From positions 38,243-102,242 of the forward strand of contig JBCNJP010000254.1 of the NCBI GenBank assembly GCA_039602395.1: a stretch of DNA of 64,000 nucleotides, in the 5' to 3' direction. Of the stretch, positions 41,845 to 54,000 are shown in pieces. The position numbers and the translations under genes are program-made. Source of the stretch: Deinandra increscens subsp. villosa (taxonomy: Eukaryota; Streptophyta; Magnoliopsida; Asterales; Asteraceae). The notes under the pieces are model-generated. The model ran no database searches. It was not told the DNA's origin and saw only the letters and a list, made by a program, of their open reading frames with translations. Within the stretch, counting starts at the first letter, position 1. Each line of letters starts with the position of its first letter.

Positions 41845-42515
41845 TGGAACTATTAATAACCCTTGCTTGGAGGAATAACCAAATAACTCATTTGAACCAC
41901 CAAAATTATGACAAGTGTCCCTCTCTCTCATTTTCCAGAAAGGGTATTTTAGTCATTTAACTCAACCAATAAAGTACGCCCTTCATTTTAAAACGGCTAT
42001 AACTTTTTTATCCGATGTCGGTTTTTTATAAAAAAAATACCGTTGGACTCGTCGCATTTTTATCTTTAATTCAGATGTGGTCTCGACATTTTTTGACACT
42101 TTTTTTCAAACGTCCGTATTGACATGTAATGTTACAAAAAGTAGCACTGATGCCTTTTTTGGGTAGCGCCGGTGCCTTTTTTCTGTAGCATTGATGTTAA
42201 TACGGACATTTGAAAAAAAACCTTCGAAAAAAGTCGGGACCACATCTGAATTAAAGATAAAAAAGCGACGAGTCCAATGGTATAATTATTATAAAAAACC
42301 ACTTCGGATAAAAAAGTTATAAGCGTTTTAAAAATGAGGGGGGTGCTTTTTTCTTTTGGGTAAAATACCCTTATACCCTTTCTGTTAAAAAAAAAAGAAA
42401 AAAAAGGAGTGCCACATGTCACTAATCCATAGCACCTGTTTTTTCATCAAGCCACTAGGATGTGGTTATTTGGTTATTGCCCCAAGAAAGGGTTATTAAT
42501 TGTTCTCATTCCTAT
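41838..42515. mobile_element. Foldback (MITE-like) element with about 300-bp inverted arms
   Basis: The left arm (TAGGGTATGGAAC, then ATTAATAACCCTTGCTTGG and CAATAACCAAATAAC-like blocks) is the complement of the right arm ending GTTCTCATTCCTA. Pairing extends inward over T-rich blocks (for example TTTTTATCCGA) to a centre near 42160. No coding sequence is seen. The ends AGGG(T/A)ATG are like those of small Mutator-type or foldback elements in plants; the family is not certain. The TA-rich flanks hide any target duplication. Confidence 0.75.
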
Positions 42516-42519
42516 ATAT

Positions 42520-42699
42520 ATAACCACCCCTTGGTTGGAGCAAAATGTCCAACCACTTCAGGGTGATTCAAGTTAAAACCACAGGTATTTAGCCTGTGGG
42601 TGGAACATTGAAACACCGAGAATTAGACCTCCGGCAACCTACAAAAAATTAGAATTGTTTCCAACAATAAACAAATAAACCAACAGGAACCCAAAGAGA
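42520..42699. other. Short unassigned stretch
   Basis: This lies between the foldback element and the antisense ORF region. It is AT-rich with no recognised feature. Confidence 0.5.
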
Positions 42700-44418
42700 G
42701 TCATGCAGTCTCCACCATCGCTGCATCCTTGGCTCCTCCACCTTCAGCATCCTTCTCTGCTTCCTCCTCATGGCGACCCCCAGCATCCTCGGCCCTCAGG
42801 TGCTCTGGATGGGCTTCGGACCGTGATGCACAAGCAGGGGGTGCGTCGTCCTCACCCTAGGGTACTCCGAAGTCGCATCTTAGGGCCACAGTGCCGCCCA
42901 GGTTGCGAAGCTTCTTGACCCATACCTGAACAGTCCATTTAGGACTGGTGCATCCAAGGTCAGAGGCCTCCTTGGCCATCTTCAGCTTTGTCTACAGCGG
43001 GGAGATGATGGAAGAGTTCTTCACCGTCTCCAACATCTTGGCCATGGCCGCCTCATGCGCCACCTAGCATCCAACGCCAGCTTCTCTAGATGGGTGATCT
43101 GACCCTGCAATTTGTCGCATGCGTGCTTGGCCTTGGATGTCTCCCTGTTGGCATGCATGACCCTGGATTTTGCCTGAGCCTCCGCATCAGTAGCACGCCT
43201 CTTAGCGGCTTCAACAAGATCAGAATAACGGGAGGTGATCTGCATTCAGGTATATATGGTCAATAAATAAATATTATGAACTAAACCGTCTATGCAGGGG
43301 TGTTGTAGTTTTACCTAGCAAAAGACACCCTTAGCATAGCCGTTGAGGTCAAACAGGGTCATCTCTACCAAAGGATGCTGAATGGGGGCAGTGGCAATGG
43401 CAGCACTAGACCCCCAGGTCTTCCTTTTGGACCCAGTGGCCCTAGATGCAGACACCCTGGATGCAGGGGTAGGCTCAGACTTCACAGAGCTCAGGACTAT
43501 CAAATCCTGGTCATCACCAACTCCAAATGATATGATGACCTCGAGATCATCAGCATCAAAGGTAGGGGCAACTGTAAAAATGCACAAATCCCAGGATGTC
43601 AGCAAGGCAGGTATAAAAATAGAAAAAATCCTAATGACATGCATGGATTCTTACAACTCGACATGTTGGCGGCTAGCTGGCTTCGTACTAGATGTTCGCT
43701 AAACCTGAATGCACGCTCAGACTCCGGGATTCCCAGGAATTATTCCAAGTTAACTTTTGTGTCTTGCTTTTCGGGACCTATCTCCTTCAAAATCATCGCT
43801 GCAAAAGATAACATTCAAGGTCAGATTTTCGGGACCTATCTCCTTCAAACTCATCTCTGGAAGCTGATGACCACCTGGTATATTGGAACGCTTGACAAAG
43901 AAAAATTTATCCTTCCATTCACCATGTTGGGTAGCAATGGGGACAAGTTGCATGTCCTTTAAAAGGGATTTAAATAGAAAATGGCTGGACCCACTAGATT
44001 TCACTTCATAGGCTAGGACTAATTCAGGCAAACCGATCAAGGGTTCGTATGACCGGTTCAGACGATCCAGAGTTCCCAGGATGTGCCATGTTATGGGAAG
44101 AGTTTGGGCGTTAGAAAGGCATGTGGCTTGGAAAAATTCAGCAACAAGGCTGGAGAAAGGGTAGGACAAACCCATACTAAGCGGGGTGAGTGGAAAACAA
44201 ACCCATGTTGGAGAAACATAGTCGGACCTCAATCTATGGTCAAAAGCCCTTATGACAGGTGATGGAGGAAGGAGACCGGAATCCTTCACTGTTGCAATTT
44301 CATTGTTCGTGAAATTGCACTTCCCTTGCTCAGGATGAAGGAGGAACTTCTGGTCAATGAAGTTCTCCACCCTAGCAAAAGAAACGGTGGGTTCGCGACG
44401 AATGCGTCGTTTGGTCAT
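42700..44418 (-). pseudogene. Antisense ORF of a Tat-type gypsy element, intron-bearing
   Basis: The minus-strand frame from 44418 (MTKRRIRREPTVSF) runs 222 codons to 43750. Its middle (FFQATCLSNAQTLPITWHIL, then LNRSYEPLIGLPELVLAYEV) resembles the plant 'putative gypsy type transposon' domain (Pfam Transposase_28), as I recall it. Further exons seem to follow: one at about 43578-43315 (VAPTFDADDLEVIISFGV) and one from about 43241 (ITSRYSDLVEAAKRRATDAE, coiled-coil-like). The candidate introns have GTAAGA...TTTTTACAG and GTAAAAC...GAATGCAG borders. A polypurine tract and LTR in plus orientation stand to the right, so the ORF would be antisense and between pol and the 3' LTR, a layout known for Tat elements. 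The ends are approximate and frames are broken in places. Confidence 0.6.
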
Positions 44419-44690
44419 AATTTGAAAAGAAATAGAGAGCGAAAAGAAGAAATTACATAATCAGCGGGGGTTAAAGGGATGATGAATGCTTTTAACTCTC
44501 GACTCGGATTAAGTAAAGGCTCGAGGGGAGGGGGTATTTATAAATTGAGAAGTTACAGAGGTAATGGGACGTCGGTGGATGAGATCAAAGGTATTAAATC
44601 GAAATCTGCGGACAAGATGAACACAAGGAAGATGACTCATCAAAATTTTAAAAATTCACAGCTATGAATTCTTATCCACAAAGCTGCGAA

Positions 44691-44702
44691 TTTGGGGGCA
44701 AT
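44691..44702 (+). promoter_or_regulatory. Polypurine tract of Tat-type element
   Basis: TTTGGGGGCAAT directly precedes TGTTATGCCC, which looks like an LTR start. It sets the element orientation as plus. Confidence 0.6.
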
Positions 44703-45300
44703 TGTTATGCCCTGGATTTCGATTTACATTCTGGTACCCTTAAATGATTTATATCCCAGGATGTCATACATCCGAGGACTATTAGTTTATACTAACTGAT
44801 CCTAGCATGCGCGGATACCCAGCATGCTAAGGCATCATTACTAACATTTTCTTGACTTTATCTTGATCAAGTCAGGTACAAGCTTAGGTTAACGGTCAAG
44901 AAGATTAATTCAAAGCTTGGAATAAACGTGTGGCTAAAGACTCACCACTAGATTCGGTCAATAACGGTCACGAGCCGTTGGAAGGAAGATCCCTAGAATC
45001 TCGGGGATATAGTTAGCTTACCTATGTATTTATATGCGGCATAGGACTTAGTTTTTGCACACTCGATCACCTGTACTCACACTGCAACTTAGCAAACAAG
45101 TCGCAAACACTTGTACTCGAATCATTTTTTCATTGGAAAAAACTAGCAACGTATGTTATTGTTTCTCGGGGTTTTTTTATGCCGGCGGTCCTTGGAGACA
45201 TCCAGGGATTAATGACTTTTCCCCCTGCACAAATCTTGGTGTTCTTAGTTGCATCAAGGGAGGTTAACATTTGTGTCTTCATTTCTTCCATTCAAACCTT
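44703..45300 (+). repeat. 3' LTR of Tat-type gypsy element (right end approximate)
   Basis: It begins TGTTATGCCCTGG. A TATTTATATGCGG block near 45028-45040 is a possible TATA region. The right end was not found; CA ends occur around 45275-45290. It may belong with the gag-protease-RT at 34706-36520, which has the same orientation, but the link crosses other insertions and an N gap. Confidence 0.5.
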
Positions 45301-45489
45301 GGATTTTAACTGGTAAACTCGATTTTATAAACTAAGCATTCTAGACACCTAACCTCACGAACTAATTTGGTTACTAAATTAAGTCTTGTTATTTTTAACC
45401 AAAACACTGATGAAATGGGAAGATTATCATTAATGAAAGTTGATTTTGAGATTTAAATCAACAAAAATTTCAAAGATTTTTGGAAGATA

Positions 45490-47640
45490 ATCGATAAGCA
45501 ATTCAAATGGCCTACTAATGGAAGAGGAGATGTAAAAATACATCGACATCTTTCTCTAGAAGAAAAGGCTTATACAGATAATGAAGACAAAGCAAGAGAC
45601 GTTCTCAAAACAACTCTTTCAAGAGAGCTATTTCTTGAAATCAGAGTGTATTACACTGCTAAAGGTAAATGGAATGCATTGAAAGAAAAATGTGAGACAT
45701 GTGCACATATTCGGACCATGAAGATTGGCTCAGACTCTGCTGATTCGAAATCATATGATTCAGCATCTAGTGGTTTATAATCAGAAAGTAATGAGTTGTC
45801 AGACAAAAAGGATTGTCATACTGTTTTCAAGACTGAACAAATTGATGGTTGCGTAACTGATTCTGATCCTGAAACAAGTTCTTGTGTGATATATGATAAA
45901 GGGAATGATAGTGACATAGAAGAAATTCAGAATGAAGTTTCTTCAATGTGTTCTAAGTGTGCTGAATTAGCTAAAATTAAGGTTGGTTTATTGAAAGAAA
46001 ATAAAGTTTTGAGTAAAGAATGTGAAAAGGCTAAAGCCGAGGCTAAAGAAGTTGTTGCAGATTTTGAAACTTCATTCTAAAAGGCTTACCCTGTTCAACA
46101 AAAATATGAAAAAGCTAATTAGAATGATGTTGAAGCTAGTGAGAGAGTAATTAGTCTTCAAGAAGACATTTCAAAACTTCGAGATGAAAATGTTCTTTTT
46201 CGAGAAAAGAATGAAATTTTAACAAGCGATGTTGATTATTTCAAGAAGAAATGGGAAAAGGTTACCGAATAAGTTTTGGAAGAGTGTGATTTGAGAAGGA
46301 GACATAAGTATGAATATAATGATTTGTCGGAACAACTCATTGCTTCTCAGAAAGATCTATTGGATGCTCAAGTGAAGATTTCTGAATTAAAAATTGATAT
46401 TCTGGATTTGCAAAGTCAAGTAAAGAATTGTAATTGGTCACCGAAATTTCTGAATTACATCTTCAAACAGGTTAAAAGTGAAGAAAGTGTTAAGAATGAT
46501 TTAAATAAAGTTCCGTCACCAGATGATGTGTCAAGTATTCCATCTGCTATTGTGAATCCAAATGAAGAAATGTATGATTACTCAAAGTTTGTAACTCCTG
46601 CTTCTGCTAAGAAAAAGAAATATAAGTCCAGACTGAAGAAGTTTGAAACTGGCAACACTCCAAAGTTTGTTTCCGCCTCATCATTCTTGGAAGATATTAA
46701 AGCTAAATATACTTCAAGTGAATCTGAACTTGATAAATCTCTGATTCATGAGAACAAGCTGAAAGATATTAAAGCTAAATTTACTAGAAAAGCTAATGAT
46801 AAAAATGTTTCTGATTCTGAGGTTGAGTCATCAAAGATTCCACGGTTTAAGCACAAAGGTTTGGGTTATGAAGTCAAGGATGTCTCAGTGCAACAGACAA
46901 CACAGAAATAGTAGAAAGTTATTGTTAAGCCAGTTCATTAACCTCAACAACAACCGAAGTAACAGTTTGTTAAATATGTTCAAACTCAACAAAAGCAAGA
47001 TCAACAGAAGAAGTCGAATGTGTATACATCAAGAAATGGTCATTATCATTCTGGAGGTTCTTCAAGTGGTTCTTACTACTTACCATGACGATCATCTCCT
47101 AGGTATGATTCATCTAATAACTTCTTTGATTCATTTTCTTCTGATCATTCTTTTGGTTACTATGATTTTCCAGCCACGAATCATGGTTGGAAATCAAAGA
47201 ATTTTTCAAAAATTTTCCAACAACTTCGTGAACGAATTTGTTATGCATGTCATCGACCTGGACATATAGCTGCAAATTGTCTGACAACTGCATACGTTCA
47301 CAAAAATGCTAAATATATGGATAATAATGGTAAAATGTTTGATGAACCATGGTCCCCGACATGCAAACCAACCAGTAAGCCGTTTTGGTCCAAACCAAAG
47401 ACGCCGGTTGAAAATTATTCAGGTTCTGATTCAAATATTCCATCATCAATGATCTGGAGACCAAAGGTTGTTTCAAGGCCAACACAAACTATAGGGAAGA
47501 CACCGGGCGACCCGACGTGGTTGAATCCAGTCGATTTGAGAGCATCTAATGTTTTATTTGGTGTCGGCGTGTATTTCAGAAGACCTATCAGTGGTTGAAA
47601 GATTGCAGATAGTGGAATATCTATGTTCAACTTAAAATGC
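45490..47640 (+). pseudogene. Element D gag (broken)
   Basis: N-terminal remnants (LSRELFLEIRVYYTAKGKWNA) match the copia gag domain. Then SDKKDCHTVFKTEQID leads to an acidic part and a long coiled coil (KVGLLKENKVLSKECEKAKA to 46080, then LQEDISKLRDENVLFREKNE). The frame is interrupted by stops near 45778, 46078, 46120 and 46270, yet resumes in the same sense each time. After KKKKYKSRLKKFET there is a tandem pair of DIKAKYTSSESELD/DIKAKFTRKANDK. Stops and a shift near 46910-47210 precede CYACHRPGHIAANC at about 47240-47281, the second knuckle. The tail IWRPKVVSRP ends near 47600. Confidence 0.8.
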
Positions 47641-47734
47641 ATTTCTAAATCAAAACTTGTGTTTTCAGAATGCTACAATGCAAGTATCCGTGTTGGTTGA
47701 TCATTGTTCTTTTGTTTTTCACTCCGTCTTGATT

Positions 47735-47843
47735 TGAGGGGGAGTTTGTTTTTGGAATAATTTACAAAACTAGAGTGTTGTTTTTCAAATGTTAAAAATG
47801 AAAAACTAAAAAATAGAGTTTGTCATTTTTAGGGGGAGAAAAT
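47735..47843 (+). promoter_or_regulatory. Element D double polypurine tracts
   Basis: TGAGGGGGAGTTTGTT at 47735 is nearly the same as the final polypurine tract plus LTR start at 49116-49130 (CGAGGGGGAGTTGTTG). TTTTTAGGGGGAGAAAATTT at about 47826 matches the internal tracts of elements 1 and A. Confidence 0.65.
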
Positions 47844-48167
47844 TTAAAAAGACAAAAACATAGAAAAATAAGAAATTGTATCCGACATGTTTGGAAAATG
47901 ATGGTACATTGGCTGACATTGTCTGACTCTTGTATAAACTAGATTAAAAAGCCATAAGACCATTGTTCGATGTGCTAGGTATGCTCGGCAAATCAGAAAG
48001 TATACGAATGTGATATACACTAAATCTGATGCCTGACCTAGTGGACAACATCTTGATGCATATCTCATGATATATCAAAAAATGGTATGTGAAAAGAGAA
48101 CTGAGAAGTCACTGTGTATACATGTGTTCATTTTGCAAAGATTTAAACTTGTTTTTTTTTTTATTTT

Positions 48168-48409
48168 CTTAAATGATCAGACTATCTTTGCGTGTCCACG
48201 AGACCGACCTGATAGTTGTTTATTTAAGGTTCTGTTTAATTTTCTTTGGTGTTTCATATAACTCATTGCACTTTCTCTGTGTGTACGGGAGTACTGACCT
48301 GATTGTTGTTGGGGTATACAATTTCAGCTTGTTTTTCTCTTTCTTATTTTGTTAAATCCGAGGCCTTATCTGCGTAGCGAAAGACCGACCTTAAGGTAGA
48401 CGATTTAAC
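48168..48409 (+). ncRNA. Three tandem conserved hairpins in element D
   Basis: Stems: 48168-48174 with 48222-48228 (CTTAAAT/ATTTAAG, perfect), 48256-48265 with 48310-48319 (ATATAACTCA with TGGGGTATAC, seven Watson-Crick pairs, one GU and two mismatches), 48351-48358 with 48402-48409 (GTTAAATC/GATTTAAC, perfect). Loops share TCT(T/C)TGCGT and CCGACCTGAT-type blocks; the middle loop has GTAC-GGGA-GTAC, matching GTAC-GTGA-GTAC in element A. The order and size (61, 64, 59 bases) match the three units of element A. Confidence 0.75.
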
Positions 48410-49115
48410 ATTCTTATTTCTTTTTTCATGGAACACAGTTGCCTATATCATGAATACAATCACTATGTGTTAAATCACAAGTGAAATCACTAAATGTGAT
48501 AAACAAAGCATATCTGAGTATGTCTGATAGTGTGGAGTACACTGGTCATAGCAAATCTAATCAATACCTTAACATATCCAGATGTTATGAGTATGATTAT
48601 GCCAGAGTTTAAAGTTGGACAAATTATATCTGCAATCGACATGGCCTATGTGCTATATTAATCGAATTTGAAGTGTAGTTCAGCATGCTATGACCAATAT
48701 GATCTCAAGTCGTGATCTCTCTCGCAAAAGACAAAAATAGTGTCTGATTCTATACTGCATTTGCTTTTCATATTTGAAAATGCCAAAAAGATTTTAGGTG
48801 TATTTTGATATAGAGTTTTGGAAAATCAAAAAGATTTTACTTCTTATTTCTTTTCGATTGATCAACATGGAATACAAAATCAAATTTCAAAATCAATATA
48901 TCTTGGAGTCTTGAAGAGACATTTTGCGCCAAGATTATTTATGTTGGCAGGTTTCTAAGTGGAAAGAGAACATCACAATTTCAAGTCTTCTGAAGTTATT
49001 GATAAAAAGATTACACGCGCTGTAGTGTCAAGTATTCTAGATCAGACTCATCGTGAAGTTGAGGGAGATTTTGATAGAAGATATAAGTTTATATGAAGAT
49101 TGATATTGTACACTT
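48410..49115 (+). other. Element D non-coding stretch
   Basis: This AT-rich stretch lies between the hairpins and the final polypurine tract, where elements A and B have spacer and third ORF. I find no coding frame. Confidence 0.6.
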
Positions 49116-49126
49116 CGAGGGGGAGT
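49116..49126 (+). promoter_or_regulatory. Element D polypurine tract
   Basis: CGAGGGGGAGT abuts the LTR start TGTTGATGC. Confidence 0.85.
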
Positions 49127-49464
49127 TGTTGATGCATAATTATTGGTCTTCGTGTATCAAATACAAGATAAAGGCTTCAAAGTGCTGATGTCCGGGTGAT
49201 CCGAAATGGCAGTTCGGTTTCATACGAACTAGACCGAACTGGCAGTTCGGGTGGCAGTTGGTTCGCATAGTTTAGAACGTCTAAATAGCTGATCTTGTAT
49301 AGGATTTAGAATGTCTTGGTCATATTCTACACCTTTTGTGTGTGTTTCTATGTGGGTTTTCTCTCAAACTTATTAATACAAAATTCATTTGTATTTACAA
49401 TTTGATCTCGTTTACATCTCACAATCACTAGATTAGCAAACGATCCAACGCTCACGCAATTTCA
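49127..49464 (+). repeat. Element D 3' LTR
   Basis: It is 338 bp, TGTTGATGCAT to CGCAATTTCA. Its ends closely resemble the element A LTR (TGTTGATAC...CGCACTTTCA). AGTTCGG/CCGAACT motifs at 49193-49265 stand before a TATA-like CTAAATAG (about 49281-49288). The five bases after it are GTTTA; no left match is available. Confidence 0.88.
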
Positions 49465-50169
49465 GTTTACTATTATTCGCTAACCCATATTTTTGCCTCG
49501 TGTTTAATTGATTACAGGTGACGTTGGACTATCAACTAACTCCTAAAGACTTCGTACAACCGTTGAAGGTCATGGGACAAGTGGAACTTAAAGGTCAAGA
49601 TAGTTTTAGACTAGAATCCCGAGAATCCCTGACAGTTTGTTATTTATGTATTCGTTATATAACAGAGATTATGATCGAGATAGACACACACAACTCAACC
49701 ACACATTAGCTCTGATAGTATACGATTGCTGTAACACTTAGTTCGATGGATTGAACCTGTCAATCTCTTGTAATTTTCAGTTTCTTATTAATAAAAGTGC
49801 TAGGCAGCAGGCTCTTCAGGCCGGCTCCCGAGGTTTTTTGCCAGGTTTCCTACAGGAAACTCGAAGGATTCTGGATTTTCCCTCGTTATATCCTAGTGTC
49901 GATACCAATACTTTGATACATTGTCATCTTTGTCAACAAGCACACTACCTCACATAAAAAGTTTGGATCACTTAATCATTTCGGTGATTTTGACCAAAAC
50001 AATAACCCTGAACGTTGGAACCACCATTTTTGTTTGGATTACAGCCTCTATACCAAAGACTAAAGGGGGGGGGGGTGACCAGTGTCGTTCTTGGATGTTA
50101 TATCTGCCCATAATGCTAGGGGTAGCTCTTCTGCGCATCTCCCTTTCTTTTCCTTCAACCTTTTCTTCA
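49465..50169. other. Unassigned repeat-like stretch
   Basis: The stretch has a TAGCTCTGATAG block at about 49708-49719 that resembles a copia primer site on the minus strand, and a run of ten or more G near 50067. No gene is supported. It may be further LTR sequence of unknown type. Confidence 0.4.
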
Positions 50170-50600
50170 AATTATTGATGATTATTTTTTTGCTAGATTG
50201 TGCTTAACCATTAGCCCGAGGATGCACGGGTGTGGAGGTTATCATCTTTTTCCCAGGATTTGCAAAATCATGTAGTTCTCTTCCCAATAAATAGTGATCC
50301 ATTGTCACATACGATCTCAGCAGGTACACCAAACCTGGTTAGGATGACCCTCTTAATAAAGGATATAATTTCTTTTTCCCTAACTTAAACGTATGCCTCC
50401 GATTCTATCTATTTAGAAAAATAATCAGTTATGGCTAGCATGAAGACCTTTCCTCCTGAGGCCTTAGGTAGCTTTCCCACGATGCTCATCCCCCATTTCA
50501 TAAAGGGCCAGGTTGCTGGGATAGGATATAAGGGCTCTGCAGGCCGGTGAGGAATGTTGGAATGCCTTTGACACGCATCACATTTCAGGACAACATACAA
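50170..50600 (-). pseudogene. Tat-type gypsy integrase fragment
   Basis: On the minus strand CDACQRHSNIPHRPAEPLYP is the cysteine half of the HHCC domain, followed by WPFMKWGMSIVGKLPKASGG and LAITDYFSK, the first catalytic block. After a TAG at about 50411 the frame gives IISFIKRVILTRFGVPAEIV and CDNGSLFIGKR, with the second catalytic Asp. The rest decays. It is opposite in direction to the element at 34706-36520, so it is a separate copy. Confidence 0.85.
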
Positions 50601-51039
50601 TGTTGCATATATGCAACATAGTCAGACGAACAAAAAAAATGTTTTTTTTTTAAGTTTTTTAAGGTCGTTAGGTGGCCATTAGGTGGATAGACACGAAAAT
50701 TTAAAAAAGAAAAAAAACGGAGCACCAAAATTACCTAAATAGCCTTCATTTAATATAATTTTCTTTTGGTTTTCGAGTTTTTCAACTAAAACTTAATTTT
50801 CTATTGAACTTAACCCATAAATAATATGCTTTTTCTAAACAAATAATATGCTTTGTATGTACAATAAGCGGGGCTCCTTGCCAGCGACATCATTAATCGT
50901 GCAATCAACTTCGTGCACTTAACAGAAACCATCCTGCTATAAAAAAGACACCACCCTACAAGTTATGGAAGTCCCAATTCATAAAAAGTAAATAAATAAA
51001 TAAAAGTTTACCAAAAATAGATGGTCCGTTGGTATAATG
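50601..51039. other. Stretch downstream of the LRR gene
   Basis: This AT-rich sequence lies between the integrase fragment and the LRR gene stop codon at 51040. The part next to 51040 probably includes the gene's 3' UTR. No other feature is seen. Confidence 0.5.
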
Positions 51040-54000
51040 TCACAAATCAACACCCTCATCAAGGCCTTTAGAGCCAATCATGACGTTTGAATCAATCTGC
51101 TTATCGAATTTCTTTTTCCTCCTAGCTTCAAATTCATGGAATCCTTCCATCTGAGACCAAAGTTTAGAAGTGTGACTTCTTTGACCAAATAGCAAAAGTC
51201 AATACATGTGAAAGGAGACATTGAAATTTACCGATTGGAAGTCATCCATAGATATGGGATTGTGATGCAATGAAATACTTTGTAGAGTCTTGCATGCCTT
51301 CAATAAACTTGAAGGTATCTGTAGAGCAAACAGAGTGTTTGAGTTGATTTTTTTTTAGATTTAAGAAAAATTCAGTTTATCAACTTAATGTAAAATTGTT
51401 CAAAAACAACTTGATTTTTGTATATGGGCCCACACCATCAAAATATGAAATACAAAAAAGAAGAGTATTTATTTGACAAATGGACGTTACCTGCTTCACT
51501 TTGTTATTGTCCAAACATAGTGACTTCAGGTGAATAAGATTGCAGACTGAAGAAGGCAGTTCTTCAATGAAATTGTCTATAAATCCACAAATTTAGATCA
51601 TGTTTGGTAACCATTAGAAATCAACCTATTGCCTTATTAGCTTTTCAAAAAGCCCTGAAAAAGCCAATAAGCTAAAAATATTGTTTGGATAGAGCAAAAG
51701 CATTTTTTAAAATAACTTTTGGAGGAGTAAAAATATCTTCAAAAGCATCCGACTTTTAGACGACAAAATTACCATACTACCCCACAATAACTCATAACCT
51801 ACCTAATTTACATATAAAGAGTGTCCTTTTAGTCATTTTACACATATAAGCTCCTTTTCACACCACAATAGCTAATCCAAACATTTTATTTAAAAAACTC
51901 TTTTTAAAAAAGTAATAAGCCAATAAGCACTTTTATCCAAAAGTGCTTTTGAACTCAAATACATACCCTTAGAAACATGAAAACGTCGATTAGGGTTATG
52001 TATTATCTCAAACAAGAATTTAGCTAAAACAAAATGGAGGCAAGATAAAAGAATTTAGCTAAAATACAATAAAAGTTTTTTTTTTTTTTTTGGGAACAGC
52101 TAAAACACCCATTTACACCACTTCGGGTCTCCACCAAAGAAGACATTACCTCTTACTACTAGGCTACAACCTAAGTTGCTTAAATAGTCAAAAGTGGCCC
52201 AAGACATTTTAAGTGCCAACGATCTCAAAAATCAATTAATTTAAAAAAAAAAATTCTTATAGTAAAAGTAGCGTTTGCGGGTCAAACTGAACAATAAACA
52301 AAACTACATATGTGACTCATTACCCAGCACTAGCTCGTTTAACCACCTACAAACTAACTGTCATTCTTTTGAAAATGAAAAGAAAATAGTGTAGCTTTCA
52401 ACAACATATGTTTTCGGACACATGTGAAGAATTAAACACAAAATTATCATAACATATACTTTTATCCAAAATACTCCCTGCAAAAAGTTTTTTTTTCCTC
52501 AATAACGATGGTCTGTTGCAACATGACTAAAAAACTATCATGACAATGAGTACCATTTGCTTGTAGCTCTTCTAAAGAGTAGCAGCTTCCAATAGATTCT
52601 GGAAGAAACTTCAGTTGATTATTAGACACGTTTAACAGCAACAACTGCATTTTTTAAAAGTTCAGTTAAATTTCAAATTGAAATTCAAAACTCACTTGTA
52701 AGCTGGTAGAGGAAGTCACTTACATTGCGCAAGCTTCCAATTGTTTCAGGGAGGGTTGTTAACCTATTGCCTGAGATGGATAATCTCTCAAGTCTCACCA
52801 ATTGTCCCACTGCAGAATTTTTTTTATTAAATAAAAAAAATGCCTCAAATATATGAATTTATGACAAACAAACGCTCGTATCTCCTGAAAATTGCAACAT
52901 TTTAGTTTAACAGGTGGATTATGTTGACCGAGAAAAATATATTTGTCCAAAATTTTATTTTGATTATAAAATGGTGTATCAAATAAGATAACAAAAAAAT
53001 CATATTATTTTTAATGTTAATCTATTTTTTGAATAAAATAACTTAGAAGGTTTTATACATCTTAAGTCAATTCTTACTTATGGGTAACAAATTATTTATC
53101 CCATACTGTGCGGATTTTTTCAGGGTTTAAAACAATGAATTGCTGCAATTTTCATTGGCTGGGGAACATAATGAACATTTGGTGTTATTACATTCATCAG
53201 GCAAAATAGAAACTCTATTTTGATCGAGACTAATCAACTTCAAAGACTGAAGTTTGCCCACGTTCCTTGGAAGATGCTCTATTAGATTATCAGCCAAAAT
53301 CTGAAAAGAGAATTGTTTTTGTTTTAGATATTAATCTATCTACTACTCTTATAAACAAAAAGTTTTGGAACACTTGGCATCACCACAGCCCTCCTCAGCA
53401 TCATTTTCCAGCCCATTTCAAGTGCCAATTTGGCTAATAGAAAAAAAAACTAGCAGACCCTCAATTTTACCCGTTTGCTGACCCGTTTTTGTTGTAAGCC
53501 ACTATAGATGAAAAGCCCTTTCTTCCCTAACACCCTCATTGGATCCCAGGGTTCCCTCACTATGACACTATCCCTATTTTGCTACACAGATCTAAGATTC
53601 TAGGTTCTCTCTCTCACCTTAATCTCGATGTCGTCTCCTCATTCTCACATGAGTTCTTCATCTTCGCTGCTCTCTTCATCGTAAAACGATCTTCCACATC
53701 TATGGTAAATCGAAGATATGATTTTAAAACGGTATGTTCTATTCTGATTCGATTATGTGTAGAATCGCAAGTTTTGTATTTTGATCCATATATCTTATAG
53801 TCTCCTTTCTTCGATTAGGGTTTACGCTTCAAGATGTGAGAATCAAGAAGCTCCTTCGCAAGGCTCTTCACGGTATGTTTCTCTTAATGTTAATTGTATT
53901 TTCTGAGCTCATATATGTGTTGATGTGTGTTGATGTTTGTAGGTTCCATTTGGGTATAGTCGAGAGTATGTTATTTTTATTTCGCTTGGAGTCGCATTCG

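Larger units (their letters stand above)
45396..49464 (+). mobile_element. Element D: Sirevirus-like copia derivative with gag but no pol
   Basis: The order is broken gag (45490-47640), a polypurine tract (47735-47745), a second polypurine-like block (47829-47843), three conserved hairpins (48168-48409), a long non-coding stretch, a polypurine tract (49116-49126) and a 3' LTR (49127-49464). There is no protease, integrase, RT or third ORF. The left end is truncated; no 5' LTR is seen. It may be a non-autonomous deletion derivative related to elements A and C. Confidence 0.75.

Noticed and set aside
44479..44667. Plus-strand 62-codon frame before the Tat polypurine tract
   Set aside because: Too short, with no conserved motif; it lies in the untranslated part next to the LTR.
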